NCBI RefSeq assembly: GCF_026213295.1
Contig: NC_079415.1
Span: 22,034,639 to 22,098,638, forward strand
DNA from: Gadus chalcogrammus
Lineage: Eukaryota > Chordata > Actinopteri > Gadiformes > Gadidae
Reading direction: 5' to 3'
Length of the DNA: 64,000 nucleotides
Position 1 is the stretch's first letter; every line of letters starts with the position of its first letter. Below the pieces are notes generated by a model. The model searched no databases and was not told where the DNA came from. It worked only from the letters and a program-made list of their open reading frames with translations. Below, piece by piece: positions 43,341 to 54,585 of the stretch. The translations under genes and the position numbers were made by a program.

Positions 43341-43844
43341 CGTGTCAGAAAGTAGACAAGAAGAGTCAGCCAGCTTTTTAGCCTGGTTACGTTCAAGGGC
43401 GTCAGTTTGTTTTTAGACGTGGTGGGGACAATAACCATAAGCTTGAGTGTGGTTTGAAAAGTGCTGGGTACCCTTATGTAAGCTATTCATCCATTCAACA
43501 CTGCATTACAATATGCTCTACAGTGTATTTTCAGGTGTTGAAAATCCTATTCGAACAATAAAAGTTGAAAACCACAGTTTGTGTTTTGGCTTGTTTTGCA
43601 AAACGGCGTTGGAAACACCAGAGGCCTGTTTCAGGTAGCTGGTTTAACATACTCTGAGTTTAATCCTGCGCTCTGAGTTGGTTGACCTAGAGTTCAGGGT
43701 TGAAAAGCAACTCTGGGTTTTCGGTTTCAGAACAGGTGATCAGCGTTGGGTTAATCAACTCTGAGTATGTTCACTCTGGGTTGGGGGCGTGCCTGTTGAC
43801 TATAAAGAGCCATCATCAATGGATCTCTGATAACATGATCAAAC

Positions 43845-43902
43845 ATGGACCAAAAGCGTAGATCCACTTACTTTTCCCCCACGGAATTGGAAATTCTAAT
43901 GA

Positions 43903-43987
<85 letters not shown>

Positions 43988-44058
43988 AATTTACGCAACC
44001 CCGAGTTGCCCCACGAGGACTTGGCAGCAAATGAAGTACAAAAATATAGTTTAAACAG
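43845..44058 (+). pseudogene. Harbinger Myb/SANT-like protein, exon 1 (with GT expansion)
   Basis: Start ATG at 43845: MDQKRRSTYFSPTELEILMN opens the Myb/SANT-like domain. A (GT)n tract then replaces part of the domain as poly-Val/Cys, and the domain end returns as RTWQQMKYKNIV. A TAA follows and then AACAG|GTAAAC, a good splice donor. In relatives the segment is continuous with the next exon's ANRK. The tract and stop inactivate it. Confidence 0.75.
43903..43986. repeat. (GT)n microsatellite inside a transposon exon
   Basis: About 42 GT units directly within the Myb/SANT-like exon. Confidence 0.97.
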
Positions 44059-44277
44059 GTAAACTAATGTTTAATTGAAATCAAATCAATTGTGCTGTTT
44101 TGCCTGCTCTACCTAATTTAACAGCTATGTTCAACATGTATTATATATTTGTATACTATATTTAAGCAGGATTTAGATATATTAGAAGGCTACACCTAGG
44201 CAAAATGCATTATATATATATATATGTCTTCAAAATAGTGCTTACTGAATATTAGGGTAACATTTTCCTCCATGTTA

Positions 44278-44439
44278 GCAAATCGAAAAAATGCAGAGGC
44301 CCGGCAGACTGGAGGGGGTCCACCACCTGCAGCCCTCACAGAGGCTGAGGAGATGGCCCTCAGCCAACAGAGTATGCGTCCTGTGGCTGAGGGCATCCCT
44401 GGGAGGAGCTCCTCTGATCCCCCCCACCCCCCAGGATAG
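44278..44439 (+). pseudogene. Harbinger Myb/SANT-like protein, exon 2 candidate
   Basis: After TTTTCCTCCATGTTAG, a strong acceptor, the plus strand reads ANRKNAEARQTGGGPPPAAL, then TEAEEMALSQQSMRPVAEG and a Pro-rich end before TAG. Phase fits exon 1 (ACAG joined to CAAATCG). The wording is that of Harbinger-linked Myb/SANT-like proteins. Confidence 0.7.
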
Positions 44440-44574
44440 AAGTGCCTTTACAGTATAAGAGGTTGGTTATTCAAAATAATTAAATATGTACACGCAACCC
44501 ATCGCTTTGCAAATTAGATGGGGCAATATTCTGGCTCAAGTAATAATTGCACCGTCTAATCATCTTCTTCCAGT

Positions 44575-44696
44575 TACTGATGGCGTCATCGCCCTACTTG
44601 AACCAGATGCCCTCACCAACCTCCATGCAATTGTAACAATTCAAAAGATGCAAAAGGATGCTTTGGAGATCCACATTTTGGAACATAAGTTAAAGG
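44575..44696 (+). pseudogene. Harbinger Myb/SANT-like protein, exon 3 candidate
   Basis: After the acceptor CATCTTCTTCCAG the frame reads VTDGVIALLEPDALTNLHAI, then IQKMQKDALEIHILEHKLK, a helical dimerisation-type C-terminus, followed by GGTGTTTTTT. Confidence 0.5.
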
Positions 44697-45078
44697 TGTT
44701 TTTTTTTTTTGTGCTTTCAGGAAATAAAATAATCCTCATAAGTAGATTGTCTTTATTAGAACACGGGCTGTGGTGGGACAACTTATTTTGTTGAACAGTT
44801 TACTCAAAGGGTTTTACTTCAGTGAACAATGCAGACGATTATGCTGAGCATGTGCATGTAGAGAAGAACAGCATCTGGTTAAAAGCAGTACCAGGGTCTT
44901 TTCTGCCTTGCATTCTTAAAATGAGTTTCTTGACTTGCAGCAGTTATAGGTCCGTGGTTAGTCAGCTACTCTGATCATGGGAAAGCCACAACGTTGAAGT
45001 GACTGTAGTACAGAGCGGGTGGGATGCACGGGGCGGATCATTCTGCACATGCGTTAATTGCGATAAAAAATAAAAAAA

Positions 45079-45471
45079 TTAACTTAAAGCATGCCCCCGG
45101 TGCGTTTGAGAGTTAACATGGGGGCTGAGAAGGTGGTCTAAATAAAGGATAGATTGCGCTGAAAAACGATAGCTCTCGTGAAGAAAATTATCAGGAAAAT
45201 AAAGTATATCCAACCGGGGTCTTAATAATCGTTCCTCATGGAGATTCCTTCTGAGGATCGCAGCCTCTACGTCCACGGGCTCTCGTAGAAAAAGACATGC
45301 CATTTCTAACACTTCCTTCTGTCGGAGAGCTGCCTTCAGCCTTATAGACAACAAACTCAGTAGGTCTAACCACCTCCCGAGCAGGTTAGACCCACGGCGT
45401 ATGTTGCCGCAGCAACTAACTCTCGGTTGCGCTGAACCTGCTACCTGAAACGGAAAACCCAGAGTTTCCAT
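45079..45471 (-). pseudogene. Harbinger nuclease, N-terminal part
   Basis: The minus frame contains CLFLREPVDVEAAILRRNLH, then RPRLDILYFPDNFLHESYRF and SILYLDHLLSPHVNSQTHRG, the conserved N-terminal region of HARBI1-like nucleases. The frame ends at 45079 and the DDE catalytic domain is missing. The nuclease would cut at the element ends together with the Myb/SANT-like partner encoded on the other strand. Confidence 0.85.
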
Positions 45472-46111
45472 TAACTCAGAGCGAACAAACTCGGGGTTGC
45501 CTCAAAACCAGCTACCTGAAACAGGGCTCTGGGTATTGGCTCGGGATATGTAATACTAATACACACAGGACCAGTGGCGGCGCCAGAGTATTTTTTGTGG
45601 TTCAACTACGGTGGGGCTAACCCATACAGCCGTGGGGCTCAAATCAATGCCAGAATTTCAATGTTAATATATATTCAATAAAACAACACACTCCCAAAGC
45701 TAGACACACGCACACGCGCAAACACGCACACACAGAGACAGAGACAGAGACAGAGACAGAGACAGAGACAGAGACAGAGACAGAGAGAGAGAGAGAGACG
45801 CTAGTTACGTTAATACTGTAGTTACGTTAACAGCACAGCCGGTAGATCCGACTGGAAATCTGGCAGATATAGAAGGCGATGAGACCAATGTAAGATTGGT
45901 CTCAATAAGCCAAACTTTGACACACAGATCACCCAATTAAACAAAACACAATACTACCACACAACAGCCAAGAGTCAAAACACATCTCCAACTAATTTAA
46001 TATGCTAATCAAGAAACAAGACAGCAGCAAGGAAGGAACATCACGCGGACAACACGCAAAACGTCACTAAAGTTTCCAAAAACAATGTTGAAACTCACCA
46101 GGTTGAGATTT

Positions 46112-47755
46112 TCAAATGAGTACAATCCGCCGGTTTTTGTGATTGGAGGCAAAGATGTCGATGATGCGCTGAACATCCAAAGTCTTTGTCCTTTGTTTGT
46201 TGATGGACAGCAGCGCCAAGTTGCTGTTTCGGGTATCACCGCTGCTGTTCCGTAGATAGTTCTTAATCCGACGGAGGCAGGAGAAACTGCGTTCGCACGA
46301 AGCAGAGGTCACGGGCAGGGTCAGTGAAATACAGATGAGTTTGTATAAATCCACAAAAGCATCCCGGTAAGGTCGCATTAAAGCGAGAAATTCCAAAGTG
46401 TCATTCACTACATGTCCCTGTGCTTTCTTTCTTTCCAGCAGACGCTGAACTTGGTGTAGCTCTGCTGTCAGGTTTTCCTCAGTCACTCCATAGAACTGCG
46501 CCATGGGCTGCAGATATTTCTTGTCTAGGAAAGACGCATGTTTGGGGCTGAGTGCCGAGACTCCAGTTAAAACACCTCCGGCCTCGGTTGAGAAACGTCT
46601 TCTCATTTCACCCACAAGTCTGTCAATTACTGGGTAATACAAATGTGTGCGCTGCGCATCTGAAGTTGTAACAGGTGTGCGCTCAACTGGGGCCTCGACA
46701 ACAAACTCCTGAAGAATTCGAGGAGGCTGTGTCTGTCTCTTTTCGGATGTCCCGTCCTGGCTCACACCGGCTTTGGTGCACAGGTCCGCTGCTCTGTCCC
46801 GAATTTCAATCCACGACCCTTCTGCGCGTTTGTCTGACAATGTCGCTATGACTGACTCTGATAAGTCTATTGTGGACGAAAGCTCAAGAGTGGGAGATTG
46901 GAGCTGGTCAGACATGAATTTTGTGACCCGGAATAGCTCCTCGAAAAGCGTGAGACGCAGGACAAACTGTTCATCAACAAGTCCATTCACAGCCCTGGCC
47001 TCAGTTTTCCTCCGCGCATTAGGCTGAGACATGATATCCAGAAGTGTCGCCCGTATTGCAGGAAGTGACTTTCGGATTGCCACCAATGCCGCATATTGAC
47101 ATGCCCAGCGTGTGTCGGATAGGCTCTTCAGTTCAACGGGCTGTGTCACTGATTCAATCTCTCTCTGTTTCTTGATGAACAGATCATGGGCGACAGAGTT
47201 GGAGAAAAAGTTGTACAACATTTGTATAGTTTCAAAAAACTCTGCTGCCACTTCAACATTGCGGACCACGTCAACCAAAACGAGGTTTAACCTGTGCGCA
47301 TGACAATGAATGTACAGTGCTTGTGGCACATCCTTTTTGAATCTTTGCTGAACGCCACTTTTGGAGCCCGACATAACTGCAGCGCCATCATAACACTGTC
47401 CGACACACATGTTTTTGTCAATATGACACTGTGATAGCGTCTGTTGTATGCTTCTCAGGAGCGAGTCGGCGTCCAGGCCATCTGCATGCGCGAAGTGCAG
47501 GAATTCCTCACGCAAATTGTCTCCTTTTAAATACCGCACAACAATGGAAATCTGTTCAGTTTTACGGATATCTTTGCTTTCGTCAACCATTAGGGCGAAA
47601 TGTTCTGCTTCTCGGGTTTCTTCACTTATTTCGTTTCTGACCATGTCAGCCATAATCTCAAAAATCTCGTTTTGAATGTCTTTATGTGTGTATTTAGCAT
47701 TTCTTGGATTATCCTTCAGTTTCTTTGCTACTGTCTGATCAAATTCACCAATTAG
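46112..47755 (-). pseudogene. hAT transposase, catalytic and dimerisation part (ZMYM1-like)
   Basis: Open from the frameshift to the stop at 46112. The catalytic residues are visible: first Asp in ALMVDESKDIRKTEQISIVV, second Asp in CYDGAAVMSGSKSGVQQRF with the CHAHRLNLVL zinc-like motif after it, and the Glu in SASCERSFSCLRRIKNYLRN. The large helical insertion domain lies between. The wording matches ZMYM1-like/TTF hAT transposases (DUF4371 type). Nothing else is damaged across about 540 codons, which marks a young copy. Confidence 0.92.
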
Positions 47756-48545
47756 GGATCAGCAGCTCCACAAAGTTGCCCTTATTTTCTGACTCTGCAT
47801 CCTCTCGGTGACCTCGCTGAGCAATACCTTGGCATGCAGTATAACGTAGGGACATAACCACAGCCCTCATATACTCTCTGTTTTCCTTTACGATTTTTGA
47901 ATGACCCGCATCTATCATGTTTCCTAATCTCGAGCCATCTGTCGTTGCCAATTTAAATTCAGCCCATGCCTCCATGGCGAACTTGTGTGCCGCACTTGTG
48001 TTGTGTTTTTTAAGGGCTGCTGTTGCGTTTTTCCAGTTCTTGTATCCATTAGAAAAGGCCGGCTCTGAATGGAACCGGTGCCCACCACCACCCAAAAAAT
48101 GTCGGCAGGCGAAGCAGAAAGTTGCGTCCATCTCAACTGAATATTCAAGCCAGCTGTATGTGTCAAACCAGGTAGCATTGAAAGATCTCTGCTGGTTACC
48201 TATTAGCCTTGATGGGTAATTTTTCCTGATGGGGCGCTGCGGTCCACCTCCAGGTCGTTTGCTAATGTCAGTGGTAGCATTAGCATCATGGCCAGTGTCC
48301 ATGCCGGCAGTGGTTGGCTGTGGCTGACCATGCCAGCCCCTTTCCTCGTCCTCCTCCTCCTGCTGCTCCATCTCCTCTTCTTCTTGCTCATCTTTGTCCG
48401 GCCGAGCCTGGCACATGGGAGACGCGGGACCTGAGTGGTCGTCTTCCCCCGCAGGTGTCAACGGTTTGTCCGTAGTTTTATCCAAAACGCCCGCCACCGC
48501 CATCGGTTCTTCCGTCCAACGACGTTTAAAAACAAATTTATCCAT
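47745..48545 (-). pseudogene. hAT transposase, TTF-type zinc-finger N-terminus
   Basis: I choose the ATG at 48545 (MDKFVFKRRW), usual for this family; the open frame upstream lacks conservation. An acidic spacer (DEQEEEEMEQQEEEDEERGW) and nuclear-type basic residues precede the TTF zinc finger: WFDTYSWLEYSVEMDATFCF, ACRHF, NWKNATAALKKHNTSAAHKF. It binds the element ends. The frame ends at PNW near 47745; the downstream half continues one frame over (EFDQTVAKKL). A one-base insertion or two-base loss near 47755 explains the break. Confidence 0.9.
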
Positions 48546-48968
48546 GATAAATTTTGACCAGCTTACTAACGTTAACTTAATAACATGACTGTAAGCCACT
48601 AACACTGACTACTACAGCCAGGTAGCTTCTAACAAAGATAATTCAAATTTCAACCAAACTGTCTCTGTGTCAAGCATACACTAAAAGCGCGCTCACAGGA
48701 GTGACTGACAGGTTCCCCACTGATCTCAGGACAGCACAGTCCATGTTGATTAATAATAACGGCTGATGCTGGAGGCCGACTCTTAATGAACCCAGATCAG
48801 TGACAGTTGTCATTGCAGCTGCCTGAATGCCGTTACGACGTGGGGGCGCTGTTGGACTCCGCACTTTTCTTGGTTGTTTTATGGTAGGGCTAACGGTAGG
48901 GCTAACACAATTCTTGATTGGACTATAGCCCAACCAAGCCCTACCCTGGCGCCGCCTCTGCACAGGAC

Positions 48969-49503
48969 ACAGAACAGTGTTGGCATTTTAAGACTTATCT
49001 TGACATGAACAAAGTTTACCAGACAAACAATGCCAGACTGTAAAGGGGGTACGAAATGAAACGAGGTACTGAGCATCAGCCTTTTGAAGACGAGCAAGGG
49101 CTACTGGTAGCATATGTTATGCTGCATTAAAAAAAGAAAAAAAAAAGCGCCCAGAGGAGAATTGCATCTGCCAAATCCTGACCACCAGTAAACACTTGCG
49201 AAGGACCAATGTAGACTTCACTCGTTACAACATCATAAGCAAATTGCCTGCAAATAAAATCCCCTACAGTTTAGGATAATCACACCGGTTATGCGAGAAC
49301 ATATTTATGTCAGGATAGGCCTACCAGGCTCCAAGTCGTCACATATCTCAATCAGACAAAACAACTATAACCACATTGGCATAGCAATCGCACCGTGTGA
49401 AGCTGCTACTAGATGCAATCTATATATACAATGCATACTAGCTGGAGCACCAACCAGAATCAGATCACAATCGCTTAGGACCGCGGGTAACCTTTGGCCA
49501 GGT
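48969..49503. other. Unassigned spacer between two hAT elements
   Basis: No gene or repeat terminus is recognised. The last eight bases (GGCCAGGT) may be the left target duplication of the next hAT. Confidence 0.45.
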
Positions 49504-50016
49504 CAGGGGTCGGCAACCCAAAACGTTCAAAGAGCCATATTTGGCCAAAAAAATAAAAAACTTACCTGTCTGGAGTAGGGTTGCCAACTTTCAGAAATTA
49601 AAATAAGGGACGCCCACCACGGCCCCGACTCCTGTGGGGCGGGGCGCCCGCAGCAGTGGTATGTTTTATTTTGTGCTGGTGTTTTTAGTAAAGGGTTGAT
49701 CAAGAAAGGAATTAGTCATACTTAAAGCTTGAAATGCTTTATTACCACATAACATTCTCTTATAAAGTGCAGTCAATTAAATCTTGAATGAAATCTCTTT
49801 GTGTGGCGTGTGCAGCAATGAACTTTTAAAATATAAACAAAATAAACTGAGAACTTCATGTTACTTTTTAAGTGCATAACTATAGGGACTCTCTTTGAAC
49901 ATTTTTACAAAAAAAAACAGTACAAATAAACAACAAAAACACTTATAAACTTATGTAAAAAAAGAAAGTGCAAAACATTACTCCTTCCCTCAACATTACT
50001 CCTCCCCTCAAAACTG

Positions 50017-51504
50017 TTACTTATTTTTCCAGGTGTACTTCTTGTTACTCCTTGCAGCACTGAGTAACTCTTTGTCTTTCAAAGCGCTGTTGAAAAACTC
50101 TGAACAGGACTGCTCAAAGTTGAGAGTGATCAGGAGCTCACTTCTCATGAGCTCTGTGGAGCACCCGTTCCTGCAGTCACTCCATTTGTAGGCCATTCTG
50201 GAGAAGATCCTTTCCACACATCCAGTGGATGCTGGGATGCTCAGGATGTGTCTGGTGATAGACAGCATGTTTGGCAGGTCAGCTACTCGAAAGAGAGCCA
50301 CCCACCTGGCAGCCACACCTTTGGACTTCCATTCATCTTCAGCATCTTCTTTGAGCCTCTTCAGAATGGGTTTTGCTGTGGAGCATTCATCATAAAGTTC
50401 ATCCATGTTGACTTTATGGATGAGGTTGAGCTTGGTGGTCACCCTCTCAATGTCAGTAAAGGTCATGGTGCCATGGTGCAGAGAGAGAGGAGACTACAAC
50501 CAGTAGTCTTCCGAAAAGTTGAACCATTTCTCAACATATGAGAGTGCTGTGTTGAGGAATGCAGTAAAATCTGCCCTTGCCATGTCAGCATCAAGTGGAC
50601 GGAGACGCTGCAGCTTCAATTTAGTTAAGTAGCCATATAACTGTTAATCTCGTCTCTGTGTGAGCTTTTGCTCGAAGTTTTCCATGATGGAATATAACTC
50701 AACACAGGTGGTTTCATCACTCTCCAGCTTCTTTACAACTTCCTCAAAGAGAGAGAGGATATTATTGCAGAAAAGAAGGTTAACCTCCACAATGTCTCCA
50801 TCTTCCTCAGTTGAGTCCTCACTGAACTTTGACAATGCTCGAAGTTGTTTGGGACACTCCTCTCCCCAGGCTGATGAAGTACGATTTCAGTGCAATCCAG
50901 GTTTGCATTAGCCGGGTGATGGCTGGATTAAGGGAGAGCCACCTGGTTGTGACATGTCGCAGAATTTCCTGGAACTCAACATCACAAAACCTACAAAACT
51001 CTTTGAGTGATTCTCTTCGTTTGGCAGATGTGGAAAAGAAGGCATAGACCTTCAGCACAACATTTTCCACATCTACAGTGAGCTGGTCAAGAGCATGCTT
51101 CACTGTGTTGTGCAAAATATGGGCATGGCAGTTTCCTTGCAGCAGATCTTTTTGTTACTTCTTCTAGTTGGTGAAGACAGAGTTGTGAATTCTATAATTC
51201 ACATTTGTGTTTTCTGCAGTGCACTAAATGCTGTCACATGATCCAACGATAAGCCAAATTTGTCAAGCGACTGCTCAATGAGAGCTACAATCCCAGCAGC
51301 GGACTCATCTGCATTTTCAATGAAATCCAGCATTTTGTTGGTGACCCCGCATTCTGGACTGAAGTATTGAACAGCAAGGGGGAACATCTTCCTGTTGCCT
51401 TTATTTGATGCATCTGTCTGAATGGAAAATGGGAGGGGTTTATCTGATGTTAGAGCCTTGAGAACATCAGCCACTGCCTTTGGAGCAAGGACATCTTTAA
51501 CCAC
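50017..51504 (-). pseudogene. Inner hAT transposase, core and C-terminus, frame-broken
   Basis: Fragments in order along the minus strand: PFSIQTDASNKGNRKMFPLA (51504-51199, first catalytic Asp), VKHALDQLTVDVENVVLKVY and FQEILRHVTTRWLSLNPAIT (51115-50819), a short helical piece (50835-50644) and the C-terminal dimerisation block ILSIPASTGCVERIFSRMAY (50466-50017) with the catalytic Glu. At least four frames are needed. The second Asp region lies in poorly preserved sequence near 51150. Confidence 0.85.
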
Positions 51505-52149
51505 TGCCTCTGCCTTTGTTCTCCCTATACATTTTCTTTTTTACAATTTTTGAATCCAGGAGAATCTTTTGATTCAGTTTATGTGCACAGTCAACACTGT
51601 TGTAGCTGAGGTTGTGTCTGACTGTGTGGTACACCTGTGTCACCTCAGCTGCGGTAATATAGAGAGGAGGAGTGGGATGACATATTGTTGATTAAATTGA
51701 ACATTTGTCTGCTGCCTGTCTTGTCACTCGAAAATAAGTCAGGTCATCCAAACAGTTAAACCACACTAATAATATAATTGATGTAATGATCACTGAACAC
51801 TGCATTCCTCAAATATAAAAATTGTGACACAGAATACACAGAAAGCTCTACAAACATTTTTAATCTAGGAAATGTATGTATATTAAAGAATAAAGGTTTT
51901 CTTTTAACAAATGTATTTATTTATTTATTAACTGTTAATCCATTAGTATGATTTGTTCTTTAAATGGCCATATATAATATTTATATACTTCTGTATATTA
52001 AATAAATGGTCGTTCATTCGACTTTTAAAACTCAACATCCTAAACAATCAATCAAACCACAACAGTTTACTAAAATAGGCTCTGCCCATGCACTGCGATG
52101 TTCTGGCAAAAGCACAACCAGATAGGAAATCAATCACAACATAATGTCC

Positions 52150-52439
52150 CATACCATATCAACCTCAGGAGATGATTGGGGTATGAAGAACTGTGACACT
52201 GACGCTTGGGTCTTCTGTGATCTTTCGTGTCTGCAGTGTTGCTCTCCTGTTGCATGCTGTCTGATGTCAGACAGCCCACCGTGCGCCACTGAAAACACTC
52301 GCCGACATATTTTACAACTTGCCTTGTAAACATCTCCACTGACGCTGTCCAGTCAAGGATGTGCGTCTTCCCACTCACGTCCGTACTTCTGCAAGCGTTT
52401 ACGCTTTTGAGGACGTGGTGGAATATCGGGTGTAGTGGA
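52150..52439 (-). pseudogene. Inner hAT transposase, N-terminal zinc finger
   Basis: The ATG at 52439 opens MSTTPDIPPRPQKRKRLQKY, a basic start. An in-frame TGA follows at HP (about 52358), then SCKICRRVF and LSDIRQHATGEQHCRHE supply a CxxC...HxxxxxH finger of the BED/SPIN-like type found in hAT transposases, ending near QASVSQFFIPQ. Except for the TGA the frame is open for about 95 codons. Confidence 0.75.
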
Positions 52440-52781
52440 CATTTTTAAAAGGCGCGGGTTTTGTGAGCAGCGCCGGTGTGTGGTGTCTGTCGCTAGGCAA
52501 CAATGACCACCACACGCATGCGCAGACACACAGATGACCAGAGCGGGTCTTGCATAGATCCCGCCGCGACAATTTTGCTGACCGTAGTATTCCCTGTGTT
52601 TTGTTTTGATCATTATTGTTAGATTTAGTATTTGTGTGTGTGACAGACATGTGTATTGGACATTTATGGAAATACGGAACAAATTGCGTCCCGTATTGGT
52701 TCAATACGGGACGCAACATTTAATTGCCGAATAAGGGACGATTCCGTATTTTACGGGACGGTTGGCAACCCTAGTCTGGAG

Positions 52782-53660
52782 CCGCAAAAACCTAAAAGCC
52801 TTATATGAGGCAACATAGCCTAAGCTATATGCCTACTTTTAAAATGACAAAGTAGGCCTTGGCTACAATATACAAAATTAGCATTCACCTTTAAATGTTT
52901 ATTTTCCCTGCAGCGCATCCTGGAGAGAATTACGCACCACGTGACTACAGTACATGTACGATAGGCCAAATGCTGCTTCAAGTTTAGCCTAACTTCCATC
53001 ACAATATTAATGTGTTATGTTTTGTTGCACTGATTAAATTATAGATATACAAGAATAAATACATATTTTTGGTTGTCATCTTTTATTTTTAGGTCTCCAG
53101 AACCAAAAAAAAAGTGCATATAGCCTCAGGCTATTTTCAGACAGTGTGGAAAGTTAATTCTCTTCAAACGTCAATATAATTCCCTGTTCAATAACAATCA
53201 ACAGACTGCTAAACACGCAGAATGTGTTTAAGCTTGCAACTATAAAAATGAAACGGTAGTGCAAATGAGTAGGCAAAAAAAAAAAATCCCCGTTACTCAG
53301 CGTCAGACATTTAAAAAGTGGCTACAATCGCAAAGCGCAGGCTGCAATTAAAAGACAGCTTGCTTAAAAATTCAACAACAGTCGAAATGAACAAAATTAA
53401 AACCAAACAAAACAGATAAACTTCTGTGCATTATCCTCTTCTCTTTAGTTCGCCAATGCCACGGTCAGCGCAACTGTGACACGCAGCAGCATCCTTCTCT
53501 TCCCCAGCTTGACACATAGGCTAACATCGAACCTGAGTGATAAAACACAATAATTGTGTCATTCCAAATATACTGACAAAAGCAGAAAGCCATTCATAAA
53601 AACAGCCACTTTGTTAGGCTTAAATATGCGCCTATATGAGGGGATGGTTTTCTCACCTGT
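52782..53660. other. Outer hAT 3' untranslated side
   Basis: Non-coding part of the outer hAT between the inner hAT and the transposase stop. AT-rich. The phrase GAGCCGCAAAAACCTAAAAG at the left belongs to the subterminal region. Confidence 0.6.
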
Positions 53661-53899
53661 TCAATGTGACTTCTGTTTTCGGACATCACTGGACAGCTTC
53701 TCCACATCGGGCATGTAGTTTGTAACTTTAATCTTGACGAAGGACTGCAAGCTCTCATCTGTGAGGCGGGTGCGGTATTTGGATTTGATATAGTTCATGT
53801 TTGAGAAGATCTGCTCGCAGAAATATGTTGATCCAAACATGGATAACACTGCAAATGCATATTTCTTCATGTTACCATAAGTTTCGGGAAGAGCCTTCC
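53661..53899 (-). pseudogene. Outer hAT transposase, C-terminal dimerisation part
   Basis: From TWKALPETYGNMKKYAFAVL through SMFGSTYFCEQIFSNMNYIK to KYRTRLTDESLQSFVKIKV. This is the hAT C-terminal block with the catalytic Glu (CEQ). It joins the upstream part (…EKLVFET) when the LINE at 53906-60090 and one copy of ATGTTT are removed. Stop at 53661. Confidence 0.88.
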
Positions 53900-54189
53900 A
53901 TGTTTGAATGAATGAATGAATGAATGATTTATTTCAAATATGCAACAACAAAACAACAATAATAATGCATCAACAGGAGTCAGCCCTAGTGACTCCTGCA
54001 CTGATAATGCCGCCAAGCACTCTATATAAAAAAATGCTACAACATATTTGAAAAGGGGTGGGAAGAAGTAAAAACTTGTTCAATCCCACCCCACTTCTTT
54101 AAACAATATTAACAGGTCAGAAATCAAAATCAAAACTCAAACTCAAAACTACCTGTTTCCTTCAGACTCATTTCTCATTTTCATGATAA

Positions 54190-54385
54190 CAAATCTATGT
54201 ATCAACACTTGCGTATCTGTACACCATGCAGATACACATAGATACACACCAGCGTACAACACTTGCATTTCTGTACTCCATACCAATACACATATACACA
54301 ACCGTACACACGAACACTTGCATATCTGTACACCATACCAGTACACATAGATGCACACAACGTACAAATATATTTCCTGTAAATC
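54190..54385. repeat. Minisatellite in the LINE 3' UTR, about 68-bp unit
   Basis: Three imperfect copies of a unit with CTTGCATATCTGTACACCAT and ACACATAGATACACAC. The open frames over it are repeat artefacts. Confidence 0.75.
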
Positions 54386-54585
54386 CATACATATACAATC
54401 CTTCACATACCCATGTTTCCTACTCACTGACACACTAAAAATGTCAGCCACTCCAACTGCCAGCACCACAGCAACTGTGGAGTCAGCAGAAGGCCGAGCC
54501 ACCACAGCACGCGACACCACCCTTAAGACCAATAGCTCACTGCTGATCACACAGTTAACTAGTCATGTTAACAAGTAATGAGACG

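Larger units (their letters stand above)
43622..45528. mobile_element. PIF/Harbinger element with two convergent genes
   Basis: Left end GCCTGTTTCAGGTAGCTGGT (about 43624); right end, reverse-complemented, CCTGTTTCAGGTAGCTGGTT (to about 45527). The Myb/SANT-like gene is on the plus strand (43845-44695) and the nuclease gene on the minus strand (45471 leftwards), facing each other as in known Harbingers. The nuclease gene is cut short, so the element is a deletion derivative. The exact duplication was not resolved. Confidence 0.85.
45572..48960 (-). mobile_element. hAT transposon, nearly intact, 3389 bp
   Basis: Ends CAGTGGCGGCGCCAGAGTAT and, reverse-complemented, CAGAGGCGGCGCCAGGGTAG. The duplication CACAGGAC is perfect at 45564-45571 and 48961-48968. 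It holds a long minus-strand transposase broken by a single frameshift, plus a (GACAGA)n tract (45734-45798) in the 3' untranslated side. Confidence 0.95.
49576..52773 (-). mobile_element. Inner hAT element, 3198 bp
   Basis: Ends TAGGGTTGCCAACTTTCAG and, reverse-complemented, TAGGGTTGCCAACCGTCCC. The duplication GTCTGGAG is perfect at 49568-49575 and 52774-52781. Both ends contain the outward CCGTATT/ATAAGGGACG-type subterminal pieces. It encodes a decayed minus-strand transposase. Confidence 0.95.

Noticed and set aside
54149..54578. Open frames on both strands near the LINE 3' end
   Set aside because: Produced by a 68-bp minisatellite in the 3' UTR.
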